Below, piece by piece: positions 43,021-53,574 of a stretch of 64,000 bases of DNA. Position numbers and translations under genes: made by a program. Position 1 is the stretch's first letter; each line of letters begins with the position of its first letter. The stretch comes from Brevibacillus humidisoli (GTDB lineage: Bacteria > Bacillota > Bacilli > Brevibacillales > Brevibacillaceae): assembly GCF_020923435.1 (NCBI RefSeq), contig NZ_CP087263.1:4049970-4113969 (forward strand). The letters run 5' to 3'. Below the pieces are notes generated by a model. That model made no database searches. It was not told where the DNA came from and saw only the letters and a program-made list of their open reading frames with translations.

Positions 43021-44010
43021 CTACATCCTGACGACCGTCCCATTCCTTAAAGACTCATAGCACGCATCGATGACACGCATGTTCCGGATAGAGCTCTCCC
43101 CCGGATAGATCGGGTCTCGACCCTCGACAATGGATTGCGAGAGGTGCTCCACTTCCATCTTGTATTGGTCATCAGAGATATATTCTTCTCTTCGTTCGCC
43201 ATCCTTCTCCACCGCAACCACCCCTTCTCCACCATGCAGATCAGGCCGGTAAGCACGGGGAACGGTGATCCGTCCTTTTGTCCCAACGATCTCATACATA
43301 TTGCGGAACGTCATCTCGAAGCTGCAGTCAAACATAGCGTTCATTCCGTTTTCCAGCGTAAGCGTGGCAAAAGCGGAAGTATCCACTTGATACTGTGGAT
43401 CGATCTGGCCGTGTACCTGAATGGAGACAGGCTCGGATTGCAAAACGTGGCGAATGGAATGAATGCAGTAGCAGCCAATGTCATAGATACTGCCGCCGCC
43501 TTTGGCCGCATCCATGCGGATGTTGCCCTGCGGCTGGTCCAGGTAAAACGAGAAGCTGGCCCGCATCAGTTTTACCTCTCCTATCTCTCCAGAAGCGATG
43601 ATCTCTCTCACCCGCTGATGCTGCGGATGGAACTGATACATAAACGCTTCCATGAACGTCACCTTCTGCTGACGGCAGAAGCTGACCATCTCCTCTGTCT
43701 CTGCTGCCGTCAGCGCGGCCGGCTTCTCGCACAGGATGTGCTTGCCGGATTTGGCGGCCTCGATGACCCACTCCTTATGCAGATGATTGGGGAGGGGAAT
43801 GTATACTGCGTCTACTTCCGGGTCGCGAAGCATCTCTTCGTAGTTCTCATACGATTTGGGTATCCCCAACCGTGCCGCGACCGCTGCCGCTTTCCCGCTG
43901 CCACTGGCGATCGCCGTCACCTGTGCGTTCCGCGACCGCCGAATCGCCGGAATCAACGCCGTATGTGCGATATGGGCTGTACTCAGGATTCCCCACCGGA
44001 TAACCGTCAT
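43021..44010 (-). CDS. Gfo/Idh/MocA family oxidoreductase
   Basis: NAD(P)-dependent sugar oxidoreductase family, 329 aa. ATG 44010 has AGGAGGT at 7-base spacing; the frame is open much further without support. N-terminal dinucleotide fold IRWGILSTAHIAHTALIPAI, VDAVYIPLPNHLH and the catalytic ILCEKPAA lysine; the second domain has YDIGCYCIHSIRHVL. It is the last gene of the xylose operon, so a xylose-type dehydrogenase activity is possible, though the family acts on many sugars. Confidence 0.88.
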   Translation of the reverse strand: MTVIRWGILSTAHIAHTALIPAIRRSRNAQVTAIASGSGKAAAVAARLGIPKSYENYEEMLRDPEVDAVYIPLPNHLHKEWVIEAAKSGKHILCEKPAALTAAETEEMVSFCRQQKVTFMEAFMYQFHPQHQRVREIIASGEIGEVKLMRASFSFYLDQPQGNIRMDAAKGGGSIYDIGCYCIHSIRHVLQSEPVSIQVHGQIDPQYQVDTSAFATLTLENGMNAMFDCSFEMTFRNMYEIVGTKGRITVPRAYRPDLHGGEGVVAVEKDGERREEYISDDQYKMEVEHLSQSIVEGRDPIYPGESSIRNMRVIDACYESLRNGTVVRM

Positions 44011-44029
44011 AGATCGTACCTCCTTTATT

Positions 44030-45529
44030 TTACCCGCGAAAAGCTGATAGCGCGCCATTGATCTCTCTAGTCTGATGGTACACCCGTTTATACACGCTGT
44101 ACAGATTGTGGTATCGCTCAACGTTCTCCTTGATTGGCTGATGAGTGGCAACAGGCTGTATGAAACGCTCTGCACACTCCTCCAGGGAAGAAAACCATCC
44201 GCAGCCGTAGGCCGCCAGCATGGCCGCACCGACCCCCGGCCCTTGTTCACTGGCAAGTTTGACGATCCGGGCATTAAAGATATCTGCCTGCATTTGCAGC
44301 CACGTCCGGTTTTTGGCACCGCCGCCAATGGAGATGATCGTATCGATCGTTTTTCCGCTCTTTCGGAAGATCTCTACACTCTCGCAAAGAGAGAAGGTAA
44401 TGCCCTCGATCACGGCACGCACAAAATCTATTTTTCGGTGAGCAGCATCGAGTCCGATAAAACTTCCCCTTATGACAGCGTCTGCATGCGGTGTCCGTTC
44501 CCCTACCAAATACGGCGTATAAAGCAGCCCGTTTGACCCTATCGGTACCTGATCTACTCCGCTTAAGAGCGTGTCAAAATCCTCCTGTTCCGCGAACACC
44601 TGCTTGAACCAGCTCAAGCTGTGACCAGCCGACAACGTAACGCCCATCGTGTAGTAGGCATTTTCTTTCGCATGGTTAAAGTAGTGAACTCTTCCTTGAA
44701 AATCACGCGCTTTGCTTGCTTCGTAGGACAGGATGACACCAGACGTTCCGATGCTGCACAGCGTCTTGCCGTCTGATAGAATGCCGGAGCCGATTGCGCC
44801 GCAGGCGTTATCCGCACCGCCGGCAAACACTTTGGTTGCAGGCGACAGTCCTGTCCGCTCCGCGAAGGCAGGGGTGATCGTGCCGACGCATTGATGGGAT
44901 TCAACCAACGGCGGACACAGTCCGGGGTCCAGATCGAGCAGCTCGCAAACGGTTGTGCTCCATGTTTTTTCTGCCACATCCAACAGCAGCGTACCCGCGG
45001 CATCCGAATACTCCGTTTCGATCGTCCCTGTCATCCGATAGCGCAGGTAATCCTTAGGCAGGAGGAACCAGGCAGCCTGTCTGAAGAGTTCCGGCTCATG
45101 CTCTTTTACCCATAGCAGCTTAGGCGGGGTAAATCCCTCCAGCGCAGGGTTTTTGGCAATCTCCAGCAGACGTTCTCTGCCCACCCGCTCATAAATCTGT
45201 TGGCACTGCCGGGAGGTCCTGGTATCGTTCCAGAGAATCGCGTTGCGCAATACCCGTTTCTGTCTATCCAACAGCACCAGGCCGTGCATCTGCCCAGAAA
45301 AGCTGATCCCCTCAATATCCGCCACGTTCCCTGCAAACTGTCGAACCAACTCCCCCATCGCTTGGGTCGTCTTTTCCACCCATGCCTCCGGAGATTGTTC
45401 GCTGTACCCGTGCTTCTCCTGGATCAATGGATAGGAAGCCGAGACCTCCCCGCATACTTGCCCCTCCTGACTGAGCAGCAGCACTTTTACCGCACTGGTC
45501 CCCAGGTCGACTCCGATTACGTATTTCAT
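44030..45529 (-). CDS. xylB: Xylulokinase
   Basis: Phosphorylates D-xylulose to xylulose 5-phosphate; 499 aa. FGGY-type motifs: GVDLGTSAVKVLL at the N-terminus, ISFSGQMHGLVLLD, GGADNACGAIG, and the nucleotide region IISIGGGAKNRTWLQMQADI. It follows xylA by 7 bp in the xylose operon. Confidence 0.96.
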   Translation of the reverse strand: MKYVIGVDLGTSAVKVLLLSQEGQVCGEVSASYPLIQEKHGYSEQSPEAWVEKTTQAMGELVRQFAGNVADIEGISFSGQMHGLVLLDRQKRVLRNAILWNDTRTSRQCQQIYERVGRERLLEIAKNPALEGFTPPKLLWVKEHEPELFRQAAWFLLPKDYLRYRMTGTIETEYSDAAGTLLLDVAEKTWSTTVCELLDLDPGLCPPLVESHQCVGTITPAFAERTGLSPATKVFAGGADNACGAIGSGILSDGKTLCSIGTSGVILSYEASKARDFQGRVHYFNHAKENAYYTMGVTLSAGHSLSWFKQVFAEQEDFDTLLSGVDQVPIGSNGLLYTPYLVGERTPHADAVIRGSFIGLDAAHRKIDFVRAVIEGITFSLCESVEIFRKSGKTIDTIISIGGGAKNRTWLQMQADIFNARIVKLASEQGPGVGAAMLAAYGCGWFSSLEECAERFIQPVATHQPIKENVERYHNLYSVYKRVYHQTREINGALSAFRG

Positions 45530-45536
45530 CTGCCGA

Positions 45537-46868
45537 TCACCCGCTTACTGCGTTCGGCACATCCAGCAGATACTGATTGAGAAGCGACTTGATTCGCTCC
45601 AATCGACCAGACGTATTCCGGATCTCCGTCAACTGCATGGCATGTGCCTCCAGCTTGTGAAAGTTGGCTTTCCCCTCAACGATCTCTTTGCCGATGCCTT
45701 CGGAGTAGCTGGCGTATCGCTGGGCGATCAGATCTTCCAATACGTTGTCTTGGATTAGGCGATGGGCTGCCAGCAATCCGATGGCGAAGCTGTCCATCCC
45801 GGCGATATGGGCATAAAAGAGATCATCCGGCTCAAACGATCCTCTTCTCACTTTTGCATCAAAGTTCAATCCGCCTCTTCCCAGTCCGCCATTCTGCAAA
45901 ATCTCGTACATGGCAAGGGTGGTCGCGTACAAATCGGAAGGGAACTCATCTGTATCCCACCCCAGCAGCAAGTCTCCCTGGTTGGCGTCGACGGAACCAA
46001 GCATGCCATGCAGCCGGGCAACTCGCAGCTCGTGTTCAAACGTATGTCCGGCCAGCGTGGCGTGATTGGCCTCGATATTAAACTTGAAGTGATGATGCAG
46101 GTCATAGGTTTGCAGGAAAGCCAGCCCGGTGGCGACATCAAAATCATACTGGTGCTTGGTCGGTTCCTTCGGTTTCGGTTCGATCAGGAACTGCCCGTCA
46201 AATCCGATCTCTTTTGCGTAGTCGACCGCCATGTGCAGGAAGCGGGCGAGATTGTCCAATTCCAGCTTCATATCGGTATTCAGTAAGGTTTCGTATCCTT
46301 CACGGCCACCCCAGAACACATAGTTTTCTGCCCCCAACTCTTTACCGATTTCCAGCCCTTTTTTCACCTTGGCGGCAGCATACGCAAACACATCGGCATT
46401 GCAGGAGGTGGCGGCGCCATGGACAAACCGGGGGTGCGAAAACATGTTGGCCGTGTTCCAAAGCAGCTTGGTCTTGCTGGTTTTCATGTACTCCTTGATC
46501 ATCGAGACAATCGTGTCCAGGTTCTGATACGTCTCCCGCAGCGTGCTTCCCTCCGGTGCGACATCCACGTCGTGGAAACAGAAAAACGGCACTTGCAGCT
46601 TTTCAAATAGTTCAAACGCTGCTTCCACACGGGCTTTGGCCAAATCGATCCCCTGGAAGCGATCCCATGACCGCTGCATGTTGCCCGCTCCAAACGGATC
46701 CGTGCCATCATGCGTAAACGTATGCCAGTAGGCCACAGCAAAGCGGAGGTGTTCCTCCATCGTTTTTTCGCCCACTTTAGCTTGTGGGTTGTAGTACTTG
46801 AACGCGAGCGGATTTTTCGATTTGGGTCCTTCGTATTGGATCTGATCGATATTTTGGAAATAAGCCAT
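45537..46868 (-). CDS. xylA: Xylose isomerase
   Basis: Converts D-xylose to D-xylulose; 443 aa, the class II length. ATG 46868 is used although the frame extends 97 codons further. Catalytic His in [11 protein letters not shown], metal site [28 protein letters not shown] and [19 protein letters not shown]. It lies between the M24 gene (29 bp upstream) and xylB. Confidence 0.97.
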   Translation of the reverse strand: MAYFQNIDQIQYEGPKSKNPLAFKYYNPQAKVGEKTMEEHLRFAVAYWHTFTHDGTDPFGAGNMQRSWDRFQGIDLAKARVEAAFELFEKLQVPFFCFHDVDVAPEGSTLRETYQNLDTIVSMIKEYMKTSKTKLLWNTANMFSHPRFVHGAATSCNADVFAYAAAKVKKGLEIGKELGAENYVFWGGREGYETLLNTDMKLELDNLARFLHMAVDYAKEIGFDGQFLIEPKPKEPTKHQYDFDVATGLAFLQTYDLHHHFKFNIEANHATLAGHTFEHELRVARLHGMLGSVDANQGDLLLGWDTDEFPSDLYATTLAMYEILQNGGLGRGGLNFDAKVRRGSFEPDDLFYAHIAGMDSFAIGLLAAHRLIQDNVLEDLIAQRYASYSEGIGKEIVEGKANFHKLEAHAMQLTEIRNTSGRLERIKSLLNQYLLDVPNAVSG

Positions 46869-46897
46869 CGCTGATTCCTCCCCCTCTTGGCATCGTA

Positions 46898-48019
46898 TTA
46901 TATCTGATAAATAGCTGGTCGCCGCATCGTCTTGCCTGAAGAAAGCGGCACATCGATCTGCGGCCAACTGCCGTTGGACACGGTGACAACTTCCGCCCCC
47001 GTTGCTCCAACCAAGATCGTATCTTCCGACTTTGTTCCGCGGATCGAAGGATTCCAGGCAAACGCCTGATTGGGCAACACCTGATAACGCTGCGGCGGTG
47101 TAATCAAGTAGTCGCGATTTCGATATCCGATCGCTCCTCCCTGATGATGCCGCACCCATTCCCCGTCAAAGCCCACTTCCGCATACAAGGCTTTTACACG
47201 CTCAAACAATTGGTCAGTATAAACCCCTGGTCGTGTGGCATCAATCATCTCAGCATCAATCATGGCAGTCGCGACAAAGGTTTTGCCAAGATCGTCAGGC
47301 GGCTGCCCCACACAGACCATCCTCGTCAAGGCGATTATCAGTCCTTTGTACCGGACACAAGCTACCACCATGCCCTTTTTGCGTAATGGCTGAGCTGTCG
47401 GAGTGGGATGGCGGTAGGAATCAAGCCGCTCATCACAGGCAACTAACGTGACAGTAGGGATCAGCCCCTGCGATAGATAGATATGATGCAAACCAGCTGC
47501 AATATCCCATTCTGTCTGTCCGGGCCGCAAGCTCATGCAGTACTGTTCGGTCAAGCGGGCCACCTGCTCTCCCGCGTATCGGTACCGTTCCACTTCCAAC
47601 TCCGTCAAAGCAAATCGCAGTCCCGCCAACCTGCTTTCCAGGATCATCCCATCCACCAGTTGATCAGTAGCCACCCTGCCGTCCCCTATGATCCGTCTTA
47701 CCTGGGAGGCGATCTCGTCGTACCATGGGTACTCCACCATGGTGAACGGCAGATCATACACTTCTTCTCTCGCTATTCTCGGCATCTCAATCGTATTGGC
47801 GAGCAGATAGCACTCCTGATCGGTGACTAGCAGTGCACACTCGCCCGCTTCGCTGTTGTACGGAATGCCGTTATGGCCGCCGCTGGTCAACCAGGCAAAG
47901 GAATCCTGGCGCTGCAGAAAAACGGCATCGAATTGATTGGCTTCCATAAAGCGCCTGACCCGCTTCAGCTTCTGTTCTACATCCCTCACTCTGTCGATAG
48001 CTGTTTCTTTCGTTTCCAT
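46898..48019 (-). CDS. M24 (pita-bread fold) protein with missing metal ligands
   Basis: A 373-aa protein with an aminopeptidase P-like N-terminal domain and a C-terminal M24 fold. Of the five metal ligands of Xaa-Pro peptidases, the two Asp positions are Ala ([14 protein letters not shown]), one Glu is Asn (FAWNPSI), while the His ([10 protein letters not shown]) and the last Glu (TKSEDT) remain. The pattern resembles the metal-free creatinase branch rather than an active peptidase. It sits between xylH and xylA within the xylose operon. Its function in pentose use is not known to me. Confidence 0.83.
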   Translation of the reverse strand: METKETAIDRVRDVEQKLKRVRRFMEANQFDAVFLQRQDSFAWLTSGGHNGIPYNSEAGECALLVTDQECYLLANTIEMPRIAREEVYDLPFTMVEYPWYDEIASQVRRIIGDGRVATDQLVDGMILESRLAGLRFALTELEVERYRYAGEQVARLTEQYCMSLRPGQTEWDIAAGLHHIYLSQGLIPTVTLVACDERLDSYRHPTPTAQPLRKKGMVVACVRYKGLIIALTRMVCVGQPPDDLGKTFVATAMIDAEMIDATRPGVYTDQLFERVKALYAEVGFDGEWVRHHQGGAIGYRNRDYLITPPQRYQVLPNQAFAWNPSIRGTKSEDTILVGATGAEVVTVSNGSWPQIDVPLSSGKTMRRPAIYQI

Positions 48020-48058
48020 CGCCTCCTCTCTGCTTCGCCCCTTTCCGCCGTCGCCTTG

Positions 48059-49237
48059 CTAGGCCGTTTGCTTCTTGCTGGAGATGTCAATCCACACCGC
48101 TACGATCAAGATCAGCCCTTTTACGATAAACTGCCAAAAGGTTTCGATATTCATCATGCTCATGCCGTTATCGATACTGGCCATGATCAGGGCTCCGATG
48201 ATCGCACCTACGATGTTTCCTCTTCCGCCCATCAGACTGGTTCCGCCAATCACGCATGCAGCAATGGCATCCAGTTCGTACATCTCACCCGCACCAACCG
48301 TTGCTGCATTCAGCCTGCTAGTCAAAATCACACCGGCCACCCCGGCGAGCGCACCCATCAAGATGAAAACAGACAGCACATTCCGCTTGATGTTGATTCC
48401 CGACAGCAGAGCTGCCTCTACGTTGCCGCCGATGGCGTACACGTACCTGCCGAACGCTGTTTTCACGGCGAGAAACAGGAAAACTGCAGCCAGCAGGAGG
48501 ACGATCAGCATCGGGACGGGGATGCCGTAGTAGCGATTTAACATGTAAGTGAGCAAGAGAATGAAGAGCGAGTACATCGTCACTTTCCCGTAATCGATGA
48601 GCGCCGGCGGCACATGCAGGCCTAGCCGTTCCCGTTTTTTCCGGGTACGGGCCGTCCAGCCGTACAGCAACAAAATGCTGAGGGCGGCCAATCCGTACCC
48701 CAAGCCGTAAGGGAGGTAACTGTTCCCGATCTGCTTAAAGCTTTCCTCCAGCGGGGCAATGGTCTGTCCCTTGCTGAGACCAATGAGGCCCCCCCGGAAA
48801 ATCAGCATACCGCCCAATGTGACGATGAAGGCGGGTACCGCCCGGTAAGCAACCCACCATCCCTGCCACAACCCCAAAATCGCTCCGACAACCACGGCAG
48901 AAAGCACGACCAAATAGGTGTCCCATCCGTACCAAACCTGTAGAATCGCCGCAATCCCACCGGTTAGTCCAACCATGGAGCCTACCGACAGATCGATATG
49001 TCCCGCCACAATCACCAGCGTCATGCCGATAGCGAGGACAGCGATGACCGACATCTGGGTGAACAGGTTGGAGAGGTTTCGCGAAGAGAGGAACTCACCG
49101 CCCGTACAGACGCCAAAGATGATCGCGATGATCACCAGTGCGATGACCAGTGTGTAGGACTGCAGATCAAAGGTAAAGCGAAGCCCGCTTTTTTGCTTGC
49201 TCTGCGTACTGTGTTGTCTGGACTGTTCAAGATTCAC
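48059..49237 (-). CDS. xylH: D-xylose ABC transporter permease
   Basis: RbsC/XylH-type permease, 392 aa, with about ten to eleven helices and the family phrases VLAIGMTLVIVAGHIDLSVGSMVGL and GGNVEAALLSGINI. GTG start with GGGGGGATAA upstream, overlapping the xylG end by 11 bp. Confidence 0.93.
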   Translation of the reverse strand: MNLEQSRQHSTQSKQKSGLRFTFDLQSYTLVIALVIIAIIFGVCTGGEFLSSRNLSNLFTQMSVIAVLAIGMTLVIVAGHIDLSVGSMVGLTGGIAAILQVWYGWDTYLVVLSAVVVGAILGLWQGWWVAYRAVPAFIVTLGGMLIFRGGLIGLSKGQTIAPLEESFKQIGNSYLPYGLGYGLAALSILLLYGWTARTRKKRERLGLHVPPALIDYGKVTMYSLFILLLTYMLNRYYGIPVPMLIVLLLAAVFLFLAVKTAFGRYVYAIGGNVEAALLSGINIKRNVLSVFILMGALAGVAGVILTSRLNAATVGAGEMYELDAIAACVIGGTSLMGGRGNIVGAIIGALIMASIDNGMSMMNIETFWQFIVKGLILIVAVWIDISSKKQTA

Positions 49238-50747
49238 GCTTTATCCCCCCTGTCGCATAGGCCATGATCTTTTCTTGTGTCGCCTCTTCCCTTGAAAGTT
49301 CACCGGTGATGCTGCCTTCACACATCACGAGAATCCGATCCGACATGCCGAGCACTTCCGGCAATTCCGACGAGATCAACACGATACCCACTCCCTGCTC
49401 GGCCAGTTCATTGATGATCTTGTAGATTTCGTACTTTGCCCCCACATCGATTCCCCTTGTCGGTTCATCCAGGATCAGAATCTTGGGGTCGTTCAACAGC
49501 CATTTGCTGAGCACCACTTTTTGCTGGTTGCCGCCACTCAACTGACTTACCTTCGCTTTGAGGTCAGCTGCTTTCAGCTTCATCTTCCGGGTCATCTGGT
49601 CGGCATGCTTCACTTCCAAGGCATCGTCAATGACCCGAAACTTCATGACCTTCCTGAGGGAAGCCAGTGTGGAATTCTGAATGATATCCATGCCCAACAC
49701 CAGCCCATATCGCTTACGGTCTTCCGAGACATAAGCGAGTCCGGCCCGGATGGCATCGGCAGGAGTACGGATGGCAGCCTCCCGCCCCTCGATTTTGACC
49801 GTTCCTTGCTGTTTTCCGTTGAATCCCCCAAACAAGCTGGTAAAAAGCTCTGTTCTACCTGAACCCATCAAGCCTGAGATGCCCAGGATTTCTCCTCGAT
49901 TCAGCGAAAACGAAACATTGTGGATCACGGTTTTTCCCGTATCCGCTTTGGTGACGCTGTAATTCTTCACGTCCATGATGGTAGGGCCAACTGCACGCCG
50001 CTGGTATGGAAACAGTTCTGTCAGCTCCCTGCCGACCATCTTGGTTATGATTTTTTCTTCCGTCAGTTGATCGATCGGATCGGTGCTGATCGTTTTCCCG
50101 TCCCTCAGCACGGTAACGGCGTCAGCGAGCTCCATCACTTCGCCCAGTTTGTGCGAGATGTAAATACAAGTGACCCCTCTTGCTTTCAGCTCCCGCAAGA
50201 TGCTTTTCAATATCTCAACGTCACTCTCTGTCAAAGCGGCAGTGGGTTCATCCAGAATCAACAGATCCGCTTTTTTGGTAAGCGCCTTGGTAATCTCGAC
50301 CAGTTGCTGCTTGCCTACCGTTAGATCACCCACTTTGGTTTCTGGATCAATCTCCAGTCCCATTTGATCCAGCCATTTTTGGGCTTCCGCGTACAGTTGA
50401 TTCCAGTCGATCAGTGGACGTCTCATCAGTTCATGGCTAAGAAAGATATTTTCCGCCACCGTCATCTCCGGAACCAGTGCCAACTCCTGATAAATGATCG
50501 CGACACCAGCATCTTGCGACTCTTTGATCGTACGAAACGCCACTTCACTCCCGTTGATCACGATCTGTCCTTCGTAGGTGCCGGACGGGTATAGTCCGCT
50601 CAAAATCTTCATCAGTGTTGATTTCCCGGCACCATTCTCACCGCAAAGTGCATGAATCTCCCCTTTGCGCACGGAAAACGTTACGTTATCCAAGGCGCGA
50701 ACTCCTGGAAACTCCTTGGTTATTCCTTTCATCTGAAGTGCGTACAT
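49227..50747 (-). CDS. xylG: D-xylose ABC transporter ATPase (tandem domain)
   Basis: Two ABC domains in one chain, 506 aa. First domain: [40 protein letters not shown]. Second domain has the degenerate Walker [17 protein letters not shown] usual in this family, [15 protein letters not shown] and [19 protein letters not shown] precedes the ATG. Confidence 0.94.
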   Translation of the reverse strand: MYALQMKGITKEFPGVRALDNVTFSVRKGEIHALCGENGAGKSTLMKILSGLYPSGTYEGQIVINGSEVAFRTIKESQDAGVAIIYQELALVPEMTVAENIFLSHELMRRPLIDWNQLYAEAQKWLDQMGLEIDPETKVGDLTVGKQQLVEITKALTKKADLLILDEPTAALTESDVEILKSILRELKARGVTCIYISHKLGEVMELADAVTVLRDGKTISTDPIDQLTEEKIITKMVGRELTELFPYQRRAVGPTIMDVKNYSVTKADTGKTVIHNVSFSLNRGEILGISGLMGSGRTELFTSLFGGFNGKQQGTVKIEGREAAIRTPADAIRAGLAYVSEDRKRYGLVLGMDIIQNSTLASLRKVMKFRVIDDALEVKHADQMTRKMKLKAADLKAKVSQLSGGNQQKVVLSKWLLNDPKILILDEPTRGIDVGAKYEIYKIINELAEQGVGIVLISSELPEVLGMSDRILVMCEGSITGELSREEATQEKIMAYATGGIKRES

Positions 50748-50784
50748 GTGCCTGTAACCTCCTGACGAGTAAAGGGGAAGGGAA

Positions 50785-50813
50785 AGGGGGGATTCGTGAA
50801 TTCCCCCTTTTCG
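50785..50813 (-). terminator. Hairpin between xylF and xylG
   Basis: A 13-bp stem (AAAGGGGGGATTC with its complement, one G-U pair) with a two-base loop. The weak U tract suggests partial termination or protection of the xylF message, giving excess binding protein over membrane parts. Confidence 0.6.
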
Positions 50814-50846
50814 CTCCGAGGTCGAAGAGACCCCACTCCCTGGTCG

Positions 50847-51971
50847 TTATGGACGCGATGGACGCTGATCTTCCGGTACGTTTTTGTAAACGTCGTCATA
50901 GGAGTGGAAACCGTCCTTGATCACTGTATCGATCATATTCTCTTTGTCTACCATGATCGGGTCCAGCTTGATAAACGGTACATCGATCTTACCGTTGTTG
51001 ACGGCCCCTGACGCCTCCACCTTTTCTCCTTTGGCCAGCTGCACGGCTACTTCAGCAGATTTTGTTGCGATTGTCTTGATCGGCTTGTACACCGTCATCG
51101 ACTGTGTTCCTTCTACAATGCGCTGCACCGCCGCCAAGTCGGCATCCTGTCCCGATATGGCCACCTTTCCGGCCAAACCTTGAGCGGCAAGCGCCTGGAT
51201 GGCACCACCTGCCGTACTATCATTGGAAGCGACAATCGCATCGATCTTGTTTTGATTCGCCGTTAAAGCGTTTTCAATAATCGTCAGCGCTTCTGAGGCC
51301 TGCCAGTCTTTGGCCCATTGGTCGCCGACTACGGTAATGTCACCCTTGTCAATCAGCGGCTGCAAGATATTCATCTGTCCTTCTCTAAACATCTTTGCAT
51401 TGTTGTCAGTCGGAGAACCGCCAAGCAGGAAATAGCTCCCCTTCGGCACCTGCTTCACGATGTACTCTGCCTGCATTTCTCCCACCCGTACGTTGTCAAA
51501 GGAGACATATGCGTCAATGTCCGAATTGTTGATGAGCCGGTCGTACGCCAAAACAGGAACGCCCTCCTGCTTTGCCTGATCTACGACAGTCGACAATGCG
51601 TCGGAGTTATTGGCTATGATGACCAGCACGTCGATCCCTTGCGACAGCATGTTCTGGATTTGCGACAACTGTTTCGCGTCTTCTCCGTTCGCCGATTGAA
51701 CCAGCACTTCCGCTCCCAGTTCTTCTGCTTTCTCAACAAAAATATCCCGGTCGTGCTGCCAGCGTTCCAGTGTCAGGTCAGATACGGACAGTCCGATCTT
51801 GATTTTTTCGGCCTGGCTGTCTGCCTCACCCGCCTCCTGACCATTGCTCTGATCGGCAGGATTGGTACCGCTTCCATTTTGCGGCGCAGCATCTTGCCCG
51901 CAGGCCGACAACACCAATGATAAAACCAAAACCAAGCAAATAGACCATACAGACTTTACCGCATGTTTCAC
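50847..51971 (-). CDS. xylF: D-xylose-binding lipoprotein
   Basis: Extracytoplasmic sugar-binding protein, 374 aa. GTG start after GGGGGAG. Lipobox LSAC, Asn/Gln-rich linker, then the XylF domain: IGLSVSDLTLERWQHDRDIF, ANGEDAKQLSQIQNMLSQGIDVLVIIANNSDAL, YDRLINNSDIDAYVSFDNVRVGEMQA and AIVASNDSTAGGAIQAL. First gene of the xylose operon, under XylR control. Confidence 0.95.
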   Translation of the reverse strand: MKHAVKSVWSICLVLVLSLVLSACGQDAAPQNGSGTNPADQSNGQEAGEADSQAEKIKIGLSVSDLTLERWQHDRDIFVEKAEELGAEVLVQSANGEDAKQLSQIQNMLSQGIDVLVIIANNSDALSTVVDQAKQEGVPVLAYDRLINNSDIDAYVSFDNVRVGEMQAEYIVKQVPKGSYFLLGGSPTDNNAKMFREGQMNILQPLIDKGDITVVGDQWAKDWQASEALTIIENALTANQNKIDAIVASNDSTAGGAIQALAAQGLAGKVAISGQDADLAAVQRIVEGTQSMTVYKPIKTIATKSAEVAVQLAKGEKVEASGAVNNGKIDVPFIKLDPIMVDKENMIDTVIKDGFHSYDDVYKNVPEDQRPSRP

Positions 51972-52014
51972 CCAACATCTCCCCCTTGCTCTTGTTCAGA
52001 TAGTTTGTAACTTT

Positions 52015-52050
52015 CATACGCATTATAACAAAGGGAAACTTTGTTTGTCC
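52015..52050 (-). promoter_or_regulatory. xylF promoter
   Basis: On the minus strand TGGACA and a perfect TATAAT (52022-52027) are 18 bases apart. The -35 box lies within the XylR operator, so repressor binding should exclude RNA polymerase. Confidence 0.7.
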
Positions 52051-52068
52051 ATTGGATAAACAAAGTTT
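52036..52068. promoter_or_regulatory. XylR operator
   Basis: Near-perfect palindrome: AAACTTTGTTTGTCCA and TGGATAAACAAAGTTT, 15 of 16 pairs complementary around one central base. The core TTGGATAAACAAA is the same as in Bacillus xyl operators. It lies between xylF and xylR and can control both. Confidence 0.88.
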
Positions 52069-52190
52069 ATAATTTTTTCATGACCTGTGCTACAATGAGT
52101 GAGAGGCGCAAGAATTTTTGGATAGTACCAGCATATAACAGGATTTCAAATGACCCGTTAAACCAGATTACGTTAATTAGGTGAGAAAAG

Positions 52191-53369
52191 ATGATCACAT
52201 GGAATCAGCATTTAGTGAAGAAGAGCAACAAATCCCTTGTGCTGCAGACCGTCAAAGAACAGGCTCCGCTGTCTCGCGCGGACATCTCGCAGCGTTCCGG
52301 ATTAAACAAGGGTACGGTTTCATCGCTCGTACATGAGCTGATCGAAGAGCAATTAATCTACGAGATCGGCCCAGGCGAATCAAGCGGCGGCAGAAGGCCC
52401 GTCATGCTGCTGTTCAACCAGCTGGCGGGATATGCTGTCGGGATTGACCTGGGTGTCAACTACATTCTGGGCGTATTGACGGATCTGCAGGGCAACATCG
52501 TCAAAGAAACCAGTGTGAACTGCAGCAGTTCTACCTTTGAAAGCATGATCCAGCACCTCAAGGAGACGATCCAGTCGCTCATCGATGCTGCTCCCGACAG
52601 CTACTATGGTATTGTCGGCATTGGCGTTGGCGTGCCGGGCATCGTCGATAAAGAAGGGGAAATCCTGCTGGCCCCAAACCTTGGCTGGCGAAACATTGAT
52701 CTCAAAGAGCAGATTGAACAGCACTTCCATCTTCCGGTGATCATTGACAATGAAGCCAATGCAGGGGCATACGGTGAGAAAAAGTTCGGCGCCGGACAAG
52801 ACGTGGACAATCTCGTCTATATCAGTGCCGGTATTGGCATTGGCGTCGGCTACATCTTTAATGGTGAGTTGTATCGGGGTCTCAACGGTTTCTCTGGGGA
52901 AATGGGTCACATGATCATAGAAGTCAACGGGAAACCCTGTCGCTGCGGAAGCAAGGGGTGTTGGGAACTGTATGCTTCCGAACAGGCACTGCTCACTGAA
53001 GCAGAGCAGTTGAAACCGCTTGGGCAGCAATCAGAAAAGCCATCATTGGAAACGTTGCTTGAGTTGGCCCGCCATCGCAACAAGGAGGTGCTGCAGTTAT
53101 TTGAGCATATCGGCAGCTACCTGGGATTTGGGATCAACAATATCATCAACTCTTTTAACCCGCAAAAAATCGTCATCGGCAACCGATTGGCGATGGCTGA
53201 GGAATGGCTGAAAGAACCGGTTGAACGGGTTATTGAAAGCCACACCCTGCCGTTTCACCGTGTGGATTTGCAGCTTCATTTTTCAAAACTGTCTACCTAT
53301 TCTGCTGCGCTTGGGGTTTCCGCCTTTGCGACGGAAAATTTTCTGAGAGCAGAGCTGCATGAGAAATAG
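52191..53369 (+). CDS. xylR: Xylose repressor, ROK family
   Basis: DNA-binding repressor relieved by xylose; 392 aa. Residues ~15-70 form the winged HTH (APLSRADISQRSGLNKGTVSSLVHELIEEQLI); the ROK sugar-binding domain starts at AVGIDLGVNYILGVLTD and includes the zinc-site pattern CRCGSKGCWE. Divergent from xylF across the operator. Confidence 0.94.
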   Translation: MITWNQHLVKKSNKSLVLQTVKEQAPLSRADISQRSGLNKGTVSSLVHELIEEQLIYEIGPGESSGGRRPVMLLFNQLAGYAVGIDLGVNYILGVLTDLQGNIVKETSVNCSSSTFESMIQHLKETIQSLIDAAPDSYYGIVGIGVGVPGIVDKEGEILLAPNLGWRNIDLKEQIEQHFHLPVIIDNEANAGAYGEKKFGAGQDVDNLVYISAGIGIGVGYIFNGELYRGLNGFSGEMGHMIIEVNGKPCRCGSKGCWELYASEQALLTEAEQLKPLGQQSEKPSLETLLELARHRNKEVLQLFEHIGSYLGFGINNIINSFNPQKIVIGNRLAMAEEWLKEPVERVIESHTLPFHRVDLQLHFSKLSTYSAALGVSAFATENFLRAELHEK

Positions 53370-53540
53370 ATAGGGACGAACATTACTGGGGTTGGTTGCA
53401 ATACCGTAGGGGAAAAGAGAGCTTGACGGTATTTAGCTTTGCACGTACAGAGTGGGGGCGCAAAGAGAAAAACAGGTAAGCTCGGCTCGTGCCAGTGCCT
53501 GCGGGGAAGCCGGGATGACCGATAAACCGAAATGAACAAA

Positions 53541-53574
53541 CCGGAACTCCTTTTCTACTTGGAGTTCCGGTTTT
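53541..53574. terminator. Bidirectional terminator between xylR and eda
   Basis: CCGGAACTCC and GGAGTTCCGG form a perfect 10-bp stem, followed by TTTT on the plus strand. The eda stop codon lies in its loop, so the last eda codons form one arm. Confidence 0.85.

Noticed and set aside
51960-52080. cre site at the xylF promoter
   Set aside because: No sequence there matches the consensus well; only the XylR palindrome is clear.
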